DNA from: Sipunculus nudus | Lineage: Eukaryota; Annelida; Sipuncula; Golfingiida; Sipunculidae | DNA: 64,000 nucleotides | Direction: 5' to 3' | Assembly: GCA_026874595.1 (NCBI GenBank) | Contig: CM049317.1 | Location: 21,528,882 to 21,592,881 of the forward strand | Shown here: positions 37,021-50,400 of the stretch, in pieces | Layout of the letters: every line of letters begins with the position of its first letter | How positions within the stretch are numbered: the first letter of the stretch is position 1 | Program-made: the position numbers and the translations under genes | Notes under the pieces: model-generated | The model's database searches: none | Told to the model about the DNA's origin: nothing | What the model saw: only the letters and a program-made list of their open reading frames with translations

Positions 37021-39779
37021 ACAGCATCACCCCTCTAATAAACACTACAGACATCATTTGCTATTTCTTAAGGACTTAATCTTTGTCTCTACAAGAAATA
37101 GCTACAGTATTTCTAACATTGGAGTTAATAAAAATTACTTAATAGTCTTAAAGCACAACGTCATAGTTGTCAGCGTGTGTGCACTGGATAAAGATTACTA
37201 AAATTTGGGTTCATTATGAATTATCAGTAATTAACAAGTTGGAGTGACATTTGAACAGGCATGATTTACTGAAAGTATGATTTATTGATAGAAAGCTGTA
37301 ATATCATGTTTATGAAAATAACATGTTTGTGCTACATTGTCTTCATTATAAAATTTGTTGTTATGACTCAAATACATTGATCACTGTTAAAAAAAAACCC
37401 TGCAGGCACTATTCTAGTATATTCTTTAAAAATTCTTAGTGGTCACATATATAAAATGCAATTAATATATATACTGTATACAAATTAAGTATTAAATAAG
37501 TCTCACAAAAGTATTAAAAAAAACTTGCCTAACACTGTGAGCAAATCATTTTATACATAAAAAACAATTGCATTCACTTTATTTTTTTTTTATTCTAGAC
37601 ACCTGTATGAAATATAAAGAAAAGTGTGTTGAAACACTTGCAGTAAAAGATAACTTGGAACAATTAGATAAAATAAAAAATTTAGTAAAATTCATTGAAT
37701 TTATATCAATTGGTAAAATACTTTTAACAAACACCAATGTATCATAATTTGTATGAGTCCTATGTACATGTAAATTTGCCCCAGTACCACACCTATTTTG
37801 ACAATAGACACTGCTTGATCATCAGTTGTGTGGTCAGTCATTCCTAGCGGTCAGAGACGATTATTAGTTGCAAGTGGCTCAGACCAAAGCCCTCTTCCTG
37901 TGGATCCTATAAGGATATGCAACATTGATCGCTGCAGTTGGCATATTACTTCATGTTGGGGGTTTATTGATCGATTTGGCCTGTGGATGACCTCCGAAGT
38001 CCGGTAAAGCGATGTGCGGTCAGTTATTAGCCATCAGTGTTTCATAATACCAGTTGGCCTGGCCCAGCTCTGTAATTGATTCTCACTGGTGGTCAGCATT
38101 TCGTATGATTATTAGCATACATGAAACCTATCATAATAAACTCTTCCTAGTGATTTTCAAGTGTTCGAAAGTTCTAGAAATGTTCGAGGAGTTAATTACC
38201 TCGTTGGAAACATATCTGTCTGCAGTCCTAATCTAGGAATAACTCCTCACGTCCAGCCCACTGATTGGTGAATAAGGATGAATGAATATTTAATTGAATT
38301 AAAACATTATCTTGATACCTCTGTACATGTTGTATGTGCAGAGAGTTAACAATTTTAAAAGATCGTTGACTGTAAGTGTAAATACATTTGAATATTGGTC
38401 AGATATTTGATAAAACTAATCCCCAGCCATCAACCACTTTTATGTTATGCATCCATTTATTTTGAAAGGATCATCACTGACGAAGACCTGATTATTTAGC
38501 ATGTAGGTTTGGAGAATCAGTTTCCTGATCCCAGTCTTGTACATACCTTCTTTTTTCAGTCCCCCTGTAGAATCATGCAGGGACAGTTTCTGTCATTTAT
38601 TATTGTAATTTAGAAAAAGCAATTTGTGCCATCTGGTAAAATCTACATTCTCATTGCTTTGATTGTAAAATGTTATAGTCCACATATAGTCCACTGAATT
38701 AAAAAAAATTTAATAAAAAGAATAGAAACTTCGATGTTAAATTTGTTTGACTTGTAGAGAAATAATGCTGAAAATTACATAATTTGCACTTACATGGTCT
38801 GTATGATTATGAAGTGTTTTGTATGAAACTAAAATAAAAAAAAATCAGTATACACTATTAATTAACAAATATCCATAGTACATGTGCCCAAAGTATATTG
38901 TTTTCATCTGAGCACTTGGTCTGGTCAGTATAACTAGACGTGAGGAAGCCATCAGCAAATTGTTGGAGTGGGCTACACAGGTCAGGGAGTACACTAGACT
39001 GGCCATAAACACCTTCTGTTATGGTCTGTGGAGTGCTGATGTACCAGGGTTGAGTAGACTCAGTGGAGCAGACATTGACCCTTGTATGGCCCTCACACAA
39101 CATTGCCCAGTGTTTGGTGAATGAAGCCAGGCATGATGGGATACTATGGCCCACTTCCTGACCAGATGGGGTCCCTGGCTCCAGTTCACTGACACCGACC
39201 CTTGGTAGTCTTCTGTAGTTCAGGCTGCGTCACTGATATGTCAAAATATCTGTAAAGCTACATGTCTCATAACAAAAACATTGACAACCCACTATAATCT
39301 AAAGTATATATATGCAGTATTGAGCCTTTCTTAGATAGGACTCGCTTTCTCCAGTCTGCAATTTTATCCACCTCACATATAAAATTAAAATAACCTGTTC
39401 ACACCCACACACAAACCCCCGAAGCCTGCATCCTTGAAAGTACTAAATTCCTCCCTTAGGTACAAGAACTAGTTCTATTACTGGGAGACAGATGTGGACA
39501 ATTAAGCTTTGGATCTTTTGGTTCTTCATCCCGATAATGTTTCTTGCCAGTGTTGATGTGATTCTTTACATGTATGTCAGTCCTGACTGGTAAGTAAGCT
39601 ACAGAACATTCCAATCCTGGACACTGTACACAAGTTCTTTGCTGGAGCTAGGTCCTCCTGACTGGGGTCAACTTTAGAATTCACAATAAAAAAAAAACTG
39701 TTTTAAATCCTGTAGATGGCCACAGTGTGAGGGTTTGCAGTATGACTGTCTTGTTAATTCTTATTTTCTTTATTTACAG

Positions 39780-40081
39780 GAAGTTCATCAGCAATTGCTC
39801 ACGCCCTGTCTCTCAGTTCACAAACTCCAAGGCGGCCCCGCAGCGAGAAAAAACCCATACCAGATGAATCAAAAGATGAAAAGTACTTTGAGCGTAGAAA
39901 GAGGAACAATTATGCAGCCAAAAAATCAAGAGATGCACGCAAAGCTAGAGAAGATGAGATTGCTATTCGTGCAAGTTTCCTAGAAAAAGAAAATGCAATT
40001 TTACGCGCACAAGTTGCGACTCTCAGGGAGGAGGCTAACTCATTACGGCAGCTATTATTGCAGAAAAGGTCAAGGCCATAA
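39780..40081 (+). CDS. Terminal coding exon: bZIP DNA-binding/dimerisation domain, PAR family (HLF/TEF/DBP, Pdp1-like)
   Basis: Acceptor TTTATTTACAG ends at 39779; the TAA stop is at 40079-40081. Numbering on the 322-residue isoform, residues 245-258 ([14 protein letters not shown] and Y) resemble the end of the PAR region. Residues 258-282 are the basic region with the NN.AAK.SRDAR signature (Asn265, Ala268/269, Ser272, Arg273), followed by the [12 protein letters not shown] linker typical of HLF/TEF/DBP. The zipper has Leu290, Leu297, Leu304 and Leu311 at exact seven-residue spacing, with Asn294 between the first two. The product should be a nuclear transcription factor binding D-box sites (RTTAYGTAAY) as a dimer. 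Family members control circadian output, growth and metabolism. NFIL3/vrille proteins lack this SRDAR...[12 protein letters not shown] stretch; the basic region also resembles Drosophila Giant, so the exact orthologue is open. One exon holds the entire bZIP, unlike what I recall of vertebrate PAR genes. Confidence 0.93.
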
Positions 40082-43000
40082 GAAAATGGCTGATTATTAT
40101 GTTAATGACTGTGTGAAAGACTTCATTTTGCTAGGATTCCAAAAGAATTGTTGGTGATACCTGATGAAGAATATTCTGGCTGGGGATTTGCCCTGGGTTG
40201 TGTCATACTTTCTGTGAAACCCAATTATTTTGATAAATATTGGAATCCACATCAATCCAGCTAAACCAGGAAAATAATTCATTCTTTGCACACAAACACT
40301 GGAAACGTGAGCAGACCACTTCTAAGACTAAGGCGGCTGAGATATTAGGATAATGTATGACCAGTTGTTGTGTATAACTTTGGACCAAAAATTTCCAGTC
40401 ACCAAGTCAGAGATATCATAATCATATGTCACATTTGTATTGTATAGACATGGCATCAGGAAATGCATGAACACTATAGAAATGGGAATCTTACTTTGCA
40501 TTTGTGAAAGAAATCCTTCCAGACATTGCATGCCAATTTACTGTGCAGCTAACTTCTGAGAAACTCAGAGAAAGAATCTTATTGAACGCATTTGATACAT
40601 GTTTACATGTAGAGATTTATTGTTTAATGTATAAGATGTTTTTTATGTGATTCCAAGGAGTATATTATTATTAAGCAAGGTCACCCTGGAAGTAACATGA
40701 AATTATTTTCCACATACTTAAATGAGATGATTAAATGATTATGAAAAATAGTTGCACCTATGTATGTACTGTCATATATGTTTTTTTAATGATTCATAAA
40801 TGTATGATAACCTGCATACTATAATGTGATTGTTTGAGTGAGTATAGGACCAGCCAAACTAACCAACCAAATTATTATATTTAATATATTTGACACCACT
40901 GCTAATGAGCTTATAAGAGTTGTCAGTATAATATGTTTTCTCTGAACCACTGAATTGGAAAATGAGAGGTTTTGGCCATTTCCAAAATTTTTATTGAAAT
41001 CACCATAGTAATCATTAAACTAAGAGGGTTGAAACATTTTACATTCCAACGTTATTGTAATTTTATGAAGAGAAAATATTTTCTAGTCATTAAAGTATTA
41101 AAGCATTTGAGGTTGTGAATTTGCGGTAACTGGAAATGTGCCTAATGATACAAGTGCTGCTTCCTGGTGAACACAGCAAGAACTATAATCAATTACATCT
41201 TCTGCCATCTGGTGAACATTCTGAAAACTGTTACACATTGCTGCCATCTGTTAACAGAACTGAGAACTATCATACACTACTCCTGCAGCATAAAATTGTT
41301 GATGCTTTGCTCAGTGTTATACATGGCCTTCTTTGCAAGGGAAAACTGATGGAAAGTTTGATGTACGCTTTTATATTGTTTTTAATGATGTATTTTTAGA
41401 GCATCTTCAGATATTTAATTAATGTAAAATAGAAACTTGTAAGCATATACTTTTTACAGATAATTTTTTAAAAGTGAATTTAATAATACTGATAAATACA
41501 GGTCCCTTTCTTTCAAATTTCTGTTATATCAGATTTAACTATCTCTTGTTTGAATTGTCTTATTTTTTAAATATATTAATCAAAATTCTCCTTGGATGTT
41601 GCAGTCACAGTATTAAGTGTAACAACTTGTTCCTTCATATGTTTCAAATTTATAAATATTTTTCTCCCCCCCCCCCCAAGTTGTTAGTTATAGTATTTCA
41701 CAGTGTTAAGAAATATGGAGGTCTGTTTAATAGAATTACTCAGTTTTCCTCTCAGAACTGGTGCAATGTTTTTTAAAATGAATAGCCAGGTTAATCAGCA
41801 TGTTCATTTAAGATTTATGTCTTATATAATGTATAAGAAGTAGTTTCTAATGATCTCCCAAAATATATTATATGGATACTGCAAAGTTGTGTTATAAATA
41901 CAATTACCATAAACATTCACTGGATACCATTAATATTTTATCAACACTGCCAAAGTTTCTCTCAGATTAACTAGTGACTGTTTTGCGTTCATGCTTCTGG
42001 TTCTTATCAGGTTTGTGTCACATATATTATTGACATCAGGATATTTTTGTGATTTGACATACTACCTTCTACTATATTTAGAATTATATGATAAATGTAA
42101 CAGATCTGTTACAATGTTTAATTTTTCATACTATATATCAAGGCTCTAGCAACCATGCTTTCAGATACCTTGATTCAGAGAGGTCCTCTGGCATCTATTT
42201 CATGAATAATGATCACGCTATAAGTGTTCAGGCCAAAATTACAACTGCTTATCAAATCAAACAAAGAAATGTAACCAATACACTGGTCACACTTTATCTG
42301 GATAAATACATATGTACCAGGAACGAGACTGGATTATATGGCATTATTGGATTTGTCTGATTTCATTCTCCATGGCTTCCTATAATGCTTAACATTATGT
42401 CTTAACTCTGGTGCTCTGACAGCAGTGTAGAACAAGAGTACGCAAATCATTTGATTAGTTCAATTGCCTTGTTCATTATATATTCATAAAGTAGATACTA
42501 GAAGGGCTTTGCTGAATCAAGGTCTTTTAAAGGACAGCTGCTCTAGACTTGATAGTATGAAGATGATAATGTTCATATTAAATGTAGGCTGTGTGTATTT
42601 AAATTCATGACAAGTGGTTGGTGCACACTTTTGTGCATTTCTCCTGCAGTGATTATGAAGTGTTTTAACATGACAACTACTGCAGCAATTATCAGGGAAC
42701 TGTTTATTCATTGACTTCATTATTGTGGATATACCTAGCTCATTTATATCTTTTTTTTATGTGAACGAAACATTTTATGCTCAAAGGGGAGATTTACGGG
42801 TACATTGTATATTGACATGTATATACAATTCTACAACTATCGCAGGATATTTCATGTTTGTACAGTTTTGTACATTATATCTCAGAGGCTTTTTAAAGTT
42901 GTATTGATTTACTAATTTATGTACATATTAAAGTCATTAGGTTGTGCTATGATTGTATGCACTACTCAAACATGATATGTAAGCTCACTAAGTTACAGTA

Positions 43001-44155
43001 ATGAGTAATGACTTTCTATTTTTAATCTCAGCAGGGTGATAAATGTAGTAGGTTGAAAGTTTACATAATCTTTTACTAATGTATATATGTAACATAAATG
43101 TAAAGGACTTATACAAACGTGTATCCCGTTGAGATACAAATTTTGGAATTGATAAAAAAAGTCATTCCTTAATGCCAAATATGACCACAGTCTCATTTAT
43201 CCTGTCACAGGAACTATTTTTACACCAAAAAAACACTTAATTAAAAATAGAATAGCATGCAAGTGTTGACACAATGCATGATTTGGTTGCTAGGCAAGGA
43301 AGGGTCAGTTGCCATGGCAAAGTTGTCATAGAAACTGTTGTTATGTAATTGCTGACATTCAGTTTGTGGTTTCTGTCAAGAATGGTTTCCATTGTATCTT
43401 CGTGCACAGGCAGTTTTACAAAAAACATTAATGTGGCCCTAAAATGATGAAATGTGTATTCTGTTAGCCACTCAAGCCAGTGTTGGCGAGATGAGAACAT
43501 ATTTTTACTGTTTTACAGTGGCAGGATTATTTAATGCCTGTACGTTTTAATTACCAATTAATAACAGTCAGGTTTCGCTGTCAATTTGTATACCTTACGT
43601 GAAGAGATGTACATATTAATCTCTTTTACCAGAGATCTGGAAGAGTTATAAAAATCTCTATACATCTTGTGGTCATTCTAAAATCGGAGACATTTTGTGG
43701 CAAGACTAATCATCACTGAGCCAAAATGTTTTGTAATTGTGCTTTCCTTGTAAACTAAGGTGCTTTACTTCTTGTTACTGTCCACAGGAACCAGCTAGGC
43801 GTGGATTTAAATGATATATACCAAAAGTGGGTCTCTGTGCAGAGTTGCAGCAAAATCCTACTCAAACTGAATATAAATGATATATGGAACAAGTCCACAT
43901 TAAGAGTGGAACCAGTCCACTCTTCTTGTTTTGGGCATCTCTCTTTTGATACAAATTTATTGAACTATGAAATATGGAGTGTAACATTTCCTGAATACTT
44001 CAGTTCATTAATATCAATAACACTCTGTAGTTGCAGTCACACTAGCTGACCATTATATGTGCATGTTGGGAGGGTGCATAGTCCTTTTTTTATGCACTAG
44101 ATCAGGTCATGTAATGTTTTAGTGTGTCAATAAAAGAATATGTTAAAATTTGTCT
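40082..44155 (+). other. Probable long 3' UTR of the PAR-bZIP gene
   Basis: From the TAA to about 44155 the sequence is AT-rich, has no convincing coding frame and is free of the Helentron, MITE and SINE repeats that crowd both sides. It ends at an AATAAA followed by a GT-rich stretch. Absence of insertions over 4 kb next to a repeat nest suggests constraint. Inside are a diverged tandem of about 40 bp (41155-41290, with CTGCCATCTG cores), a polyC run near 41667, and a perfect D-box-like GTTATGTAAT at 43340-43349. Several short open frames are present and look like chance. A shorter UTR using an earlier site (for example ATTAAA near 42928) is possible. Confidence 0.55.
44129..44134 (+). other. 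Candidate polyadenylation signal AATAAA
   Basis: A canonical AATAAA is followed about 20 bp later by TTTGTCTTGTTTATT, a GT-rich downstream element. It lies where the repeat-free 3' tract ends, just before a SINE. Position relative to the stop implies a 4-kb UTR. Confidence 0.45.
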
Positions 44156-44219
44156 TGTTTATTAATATCTTTCGGGAAACAGTGTCCTTGCCATTCCAGT
44201 GATTGACAGTGCCTTATTA

Positions 44220-44455
44220 GTAATAAATTGTGATAAAAATCTCAAGGACAGTCGAGGGGTAAAACATTCAGCTCTCCGCTGGCGACCCATGTTCGATTCC
44301 CTGCTTGGCTATGAGAGTGGGTTGTTGTTGCCCTTCAAAGGCCAGTGGTTTTCTCCAGGATCTCAGGGTTTCCTCTATCTCTAAAGTCTACCGTACGCCA
44401 CAATTGGAGCCATGGAGAGTGCTGGATTAGTTATAATAACTATTTGTACAATGCA
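44220..44455 (+). mobile_element. tRNA-derived SINE
   Basis: A tRNA-like head with an A-box-like stretch (AGTCGAGGGGTAAAAC, about 44249) and a perfect B box GTTCGATTCC (44291-44300). The body has GTGGTTTTCTCCAGGA and GGGTTTCCTC (44345-44375), which from memory is a core shared by many marine invertebrate SINEs. The tail is AT-rich. It sits between the candidate poly(A) site and a reversed family A element. Confidence 0.6.
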
Positions 44456-44460
44456 TGTAA

Positions 44461-45197
44461 AACTAGACAGGTGCCATAGTATTCCCAGACAATTAACCCC
44501 CCCCCCTTTAAGAATATATAGGCCTTAAAATTCAGCAGCATATAGTGACACTTGACTATGGTTTCTTCCATCTTTCAACTTGAGAAACAATTTTTTTCAC
44601 CAAATTTTGGGGCTAATATGGTGAATCACTCTTGAGAAAAAGGGATTAATTTATATTGTATAGATGGTAAGGTAGGTGGCGCTGTTTGTCTGGTTGACGA
44701 GAAAACTCCAAGATGGATGTATACATGCCAAATTGCAGACCAACACAATGAACGACTCCTCAGATATGAGCAAATTTCACCTAAAACAAATGTACAGATG
44801 GTGCTGCATGAAAAAATTTGTAGATGACGCCACAAGTCTTGAGCACAAGATTGAGGAGGCCAAGATCTATTGACATGCACAGTTTCAGACCAATAAATCA
44901 CACCACTCCTAAGAAAATAACATTAATTTATACCATGGAAACGGGAAGGTAGGTGGCACCACTTGTCTGGTTTACAAGAAAATTTTTCAAGATGGATGGA
45001 CATGCCAAATTTCAGACCAATACCTTGAACCAATCTGGAGATATGAGGAATTTTCACCCAAAGCACATGTACAGATAGACGGCAGGGCAAAATAATTGCA
45101 GATGACACCACCAGTCTTGAGAACATGATGTAGGAGTCTATGGATATGCACAATTTCAGGCTAATAGGGCAAATCACTCCTGAGAAAAGGCATACAT
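44461..45197 (-). mobile_element. Family A Helentron-like element, reversed and 5'-truncated
   Basis: It begins with AACTAGA (44461-44467), the inverse of the family A/B 3' end, then a decayed palindrome, GTATTCCCAGACA (44479-44491, one mismatch to the subterminal repeat) and a C run, matching the G run before the right end of the 8860-9813 copy. The interior has GGTAGGTGGCGC and GGTAGGTGGCACC motifs and a roughly 290-bp repeat. The far end is missing where the family C element starts at 45198. Confidence 0.6.
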
Positions 45198-48100
45198 TTT
45201 TAGCTCAGCTGACTATACGTCAATTGAGCTATAGTCGTGGTCCATTGTCCATCATCCATCCGTCTGTCTGTCCGTCCGTCTGTAGATGTGGCACGTTTTT
45301 AGCTCAGCTGACTATAAGTCATCTGAGCTATAGTCAATGTCCATTGTCCGTCGTCCATCCTTCTGTCCGTCCGTCCGTCCGTCCGTAGATGTGGCACGTT
45401 TTGAAACCGTAAGACCTAGGAATCCAAAATACGGCATAATGTTAGATGTCCCCAAGATCTCCTACCAAGCCAAAAACTGGGTCTTGCGACTTTGTTCCTT
45501 TGAGAAATTAAGGAAAAACCTCAATTTTTTATTAGCTCAGCTGACTTTAAGTCATCTGAGCTATAGTCCTGGTCCATTGTCCGTTGTCCATCTGTCTGTC
45601 TGTCCGTCCGTCCGTAAGACTGGCACGTTTCGACACCGTTAGACCTACGAATCTAAAATTCGGCATACAGTTAGATGTCCCCAAAATCTCCTACCATGCC
45701 GAAAATTGGGTCAATAGGACATCGTTCCTTCGAGATATTAATGAAAAACCTCAAATTTTATTAGAAATCTATTTCTTCAGGACTGCCTAATATAAAAACC
45801 ACTCATCTGGTTTTCTTCATATTTACCATTAATATTACTCTATATAGTTCCTATGTACATGCCAGAAATTAAGTCAGTATTATTTAATTAAAAAAAGTTA
45901 TGGGCCCAAACATAATGGACTTTGTAAAAAAATCAGGAAGATATTTGGTCACTTAAGACCAAAAAAGTTTAAGATAGGGACTTTTTTTCAGTAATACAAC
46001 TTTAATTAGTCAAAATTTAATTGTATACCAAAAATTAGATCAAAATCTGTTAAATTTTTTTAAATATTGGCCTAAATATAAAAATGGTACCTTAAATTTT
46101 GCCCAACTTTGGCCAAAGCACGTTTTTTGCCTGTAAGTACTGTGGATTTAATTTTCACAGCATGTACACATAAGGATTTAATCTGTTAAAATCTGAAATT
46201 TGAAAATAAAAGCTGCAAAATTAGGCTAGTTATTGAATTTTTTTGGAGGCTCTTGTTGTATTCCCTTACATTGTCAAGCAGTCCACTTTGATGACTGTAG
46301 GTCATTCAGTGCACATCTGTATGCTCCCCAGGCTGTTGGCATCATTTTAGATGTCCCCAAAATCTCCTACCATACTAAAAATTGAGTCATTAGAACTTCG
46401 TTCCTTCAAGATATTAAGGAAAAACCTCCGTTTTCCATAAAAAAAACCATTGTTACACTTCAAGGCTGCCTAATATCAAAACCACTGATCTGTTTTTGAT
46501 TGTATTTAGTATTCACATTCTTTCATACATTTTCTATGAACATACCAAAAATCAGGTCAGTATTGGGTATTATTTTGAAGTTATGGGCCAAAAAATAATG
46601 CAATTTTTTAAAAAATCAGGAAATATATTTACTCACTTACATAAGAATTGCTGGAACTAGAGACTTTTTTCAGGAATATAACTTTATTTAATCAAGATTC
46701 AAGTGTTTACCCAAAATTAGATCTGAATTTTGCAAATTTTTCAAGTTATTAGCATAAATAAAAAATCAATACCTTAAATTTTGTCCAACTTTGGCACTGT
46801 TGATTTAATTTTCACAGCATATATACATAAGGATTTAATCTTAAAAAATCTGAAATTTCAAAGAAATTGATTGGAAAGAATAGTTTTTATTCATGTTATA
46901 TATACACCATGTCAAGTGTTGTTTACATCTAGCCCACCTAGTAGTACAGCCTTCACTTGCATTATGTAACCCACACCAGGCAGCTTGCTTTGGCTCAGCT
47001 TTGCCACTACCAGCAGGCTTCCCCTCTGCCCTGCACTCCCCCCCCCCAAGATGGTGCATAAACTAGATGAATGTTATTATTTTCTGTATTTGATTCATTC
47101 TTATTCTAGGCTATGCTACATTTTAGATTTTGTATTGTACCACCAGTGTTAAAATGATTAAAGTGTTCACTTAATTGTGTCCACAAAGTGGTGTATTGCT
47201 ATGAAAGTGTGTATGTTCATCAGATAAGTAATTCCTTACTTCAGAAGAGTAAAAACTTCACCAGGTGTGTAATTGACTATTAATTCCAGTAATAAATTAA
47301 AACTGGGATAGTAATTAGCGCAATGATATTGTTTGTCCCTCATTCAACCAACAGTGTGTATACTTTATTTGAAAAGATGTTTTATTTTATCAATTTTACT
47401 GAATCTTTTATTTTATTTTGGTGAATAAAATTAAGCATGTACTGAAAACTCCAATGTGCAAAACTTTTTAATAGTGATTCAAGGAATATTCTTTATTTTC
47501 TTTTAAATTCAGTTTAAACATTTATGATTTAAAAATAATAAAATATATGTGTATGCATAATATAACCCAATATGAGCTACACTCTGGATATATGATGATT
47601 GCAACTTTTGCAACAATTCTAATATTTTAACTTATAGTTTCAGTTTTTTACTCTGTATATATAATGATTGCAACTTTTGCAACAATTCTAATATTTTAAC
47701 TTATATTTTCAGGTTTTTTTTATTAAAAATTTATAAAACCTGTAAATAAAAAAAATGATTCAGATAAAAACTTCTTAATGGAAAAAGTGGATATGCTTAA
47801 AAAAATAGGCTTATATATAAACTTAAATGCATTATTCCCTTGAAAGTGAAATAAAGGTATTAGTCCATTCTGTCCACTTGCCTGTCCATCTGTAAATTTT
47901 CATATGCATCACAGTATCTCAAAACTTTTACTGTTTTTCTTCATGACAGTCTTGTCAGAGTATTAGTTTGCAATCATATATTTAGAACTTTACTATAACC
48001 AAGTAGGAGGGCCCCTTTCCTCTTAGCTTTTCATATTCTAATATAAATGAAAAACATTACAATAGGTTATTTCTACATCCACCTTTGTGCTGCCCTCACT

Positions 48101-48720
48101 TTTCCCGTCTCAGAACCCCATCCCAAAGCCAGCCTCAGTAAGCAAGAACAAGATGAATCAGATATATTCATACTTTAATATTTTGTATAACTATTCGTCC
48201 ATAGGTACGTATGTACATGCCAGAAATTATGTCAATATTGTGTAATATGTAGACATAGTGGGCATCACAATAATGTACCTTGTCAAGACTAAAGAGATAT
48301 TGTGTTATACAGTCACAAATTCATAAATAACTTCATCAGCATAGTTAATCATAACATCATATCTGTCAAATTGAAAGCTTGCAGACTACCATACACTTTA
48401 GATCCTTTAACAAATAGCCTTATCATCATTCTACTACTGCTTATTACTGCTGTCATTGCATTCATATTTGCTCAAATATATCACAATTTTCAACCCCTCC
48501 TAAATAAATAAAAAATAAACCACTATATTTTACTCTATTAATCCATCAGTCAGGTAATTTCATTTATCATTTACTCACATATTACATTACATTCCTTTAT
48601 AATAGCCCAACATGTCCATGATATTCATAAGCTTTATCGACTCGATATAGTATCACAGTGGAGAAACATTTATAGTCCAATCATGATCAGCTGAGCGCCG
48701 TGACCCACGGGTCCCTTGTT
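45198..48720 (+). mobile_element. Family C Helentron-like element with repeated 5' leaders and an old core
   Basis: Three copies of the 5' leader (AGCTCAGCTGACT hairpin and GTCC microsatellite) start near 45200, 45300 and 45534; the first breaks off after about 100 bp and the second after about 235 bp, each followed by a fresh leader. Core units follow (45534-46250 and, more diverged, 46320-46880). The 3' part (46880-48680) differs from that of the 50403 copy. The 3' end is TCAGCTGAGC (48687-48696), palindrome GACCCACGGGTC (48702-48713) and CCCTTGTT. Short frames are not convincing genes. Confidence 0.55.
47580..47717. repeat. 69-bp tandem duplication
   Basis: GATTGCAACTTTTGCAACAA starts at 47597 and again at 47666, with matching flanks over about 69 bp. 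It lies in the 3' part of the 45198-48720 element. Confidence 0.75.
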
Positions 48721-50102
48721 AAAAACCTATTCAGGACTGCCTAATATCAAAACCACTCATCTGTTTTTCCTCATATTTACCATAAATATTCCCCTATATA
48801 ATTTCTATGTACATGCCAGAAATTATGTCTATTATATAATTTAAAAAAGTTATGGGCCCAACATAATGCATTTTGTAAAAAATCAGGAAAGATATTTGAT
48901 CACTTAACACAAAACATGTTAAAGCTATGGACTTTTTATCCAGTAATATAACTTTAATTAATCCAAATTAAATTGTATACCCAACATTAGATCAAAATCT
49001 TTTAAATTTGTTTAAATATTAACAAAAATAAAAAATTGGTACCTTAAATTTTGCCCAACTTTGACCATGGCACGTTTTTTTCCTGTAAGTACTGTGGATT
49101 TAATTTTCACAGCATGTTTTTGTTAGCATTTTGTCTGTTAACACCAAAGATTTGAAACCAGTTGATCGAAAACTGTAGATTTTATTCAAATTTTCAAGCA
49201 CCATTTAACATATTGTTTTCATCAAGCTAGTGTTATGCAGTTTGCAAGAGCTCAGCTCCCCAGCTTCAGCTCCTAAAATTTGGAATACAATTAGATGTCT
49301 CCAAAATCCCCTACCATGCCAAGAATTTGGTCACTAGGACTTAATACTTTCGAAATATTAATGAAAATCTTAATTTTTCAATTAAAAACCCCATTGTTAC
49401 ACTTCAAGACTGCCTTATATCAAAACCAATGATCTGACTTTAATCATATATAATATACACATTTTTCTATACATTCTCTATGCACATGCCAGAAATGATG
49501 TCAGTATTGCGTAATTGTTTTAAGTTATGGGCCCAAACATAATGCACTTTGTAAAAAATCAAGAAATATATTTACTCCCTTAACAAGAGGATTGCTGAAA
49601 CTAGAGAATTTTTGTCAGGGATGTAACATTATTTTATCAAGATTCAATTGAATACCCAAAATTAATTCTGAATTTTTCAAATTTTATAAGTTATTAGTAT
49701 AAATATAAAATTAGTACCTTAAATTTTGCCAAAGTTTGACCATGGCACATTTGTTTCCTGTGAGCACTGTTGATATAATTTTCATATCATGCACACATAA
49801 GGATTTCAGCTTTTTAGTTTAGAAAAAATTGTAGCTTTTATTAATGTTTTTATGAGACCATGTTAGACCTTAGCTCTCCCCAGCCCCTCTTGAGTCACCT
49901 GTATGTTGACCTTGTTGACCTTTCATCAAATTATGCACGCTTGACGCGAGGCATACACTGGGGCAGCCAGGCAGCTTATGGCCAGCCACAGTTTATCCAG
50001 GTGTCCAACCCAACTCCTCTAGTAGTTTTAACTAACAACATAACAATAAACAATAAATTAATAAATTTTCATTGGTTTTTAATATCAAATTAAAGAATAG
50101 AA
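48721..50102 (+). mobile_element. Diverged family C core fragments without a 5' end
   Basis: Immediately after the 3' end at 48720 the sequence continues as the interior of a core unit (from the AGGACTGCCTAATATCAAAA word) to about 49165, then a second diverged unit at about 49260-49860. It lacks the leader hairpin. 50103-50400 is AT-rich sequence with nothing specific. Confidence 0.5.
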
Positions 50103-50400
50103 AAGGAATTTGTTAGTTGATAACAGGAAATTAACCTGCAGTTACTGATGATATAAGAATCTTGTATCGATTGATAGAATGTCACATATTCCAAATAACA
50201 CCATGCAGTCACCTATGGTATTTTTCAGTTCAATTTTAATGATAAAAAATAAATCATATTATTCATTACTAATCATTAGGGATCATATGAAGGAAATTAA
50301 TGATAGACAAAAGTGCAGTTGATAATATTAATCTAGATTCCTGCTGTGTCTAGTGTGTACATTGATGTGAAATTAGTCCAAAATGAATATATTACATTTA

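Larger units (their letters stand above)
25567..39779 (+). other. Large intron before the bZIP exon (14,213 bp)
   Basis: GT-AG intron starting GTAGGA and ending TTTATTTACAG. It is largely AT-rich with no convincing exon. GC-richer islands at 28440-28740, 34680-34880, 35490-35830, 36790-37020, 37840-38250 and 38900-39240 may be regulatory; the rest (25600-28430, 28750-31240, 31300-34240, 34350-34670, 35840-36780, 37030-37830) shows nothing specific. A fragment like the 60630 repeat (GGGGCGGATC) lies at about 31644. Confidence 0.55.

Noticed and set aside
38858-39154. 98-codon minus frame in a GC-richer intronic island
   Set aside because: No recognisable domain and no splice or promoter context; probably chance in a GC-richer block.
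45250-45400. CRISPR-like or clustered repeat signal from GTCC runs and repeated leaders
   Set aside because: It is a tetranucleotide microsatellite inside a eukaryotic transposable element, with no spacer-repeat structure.
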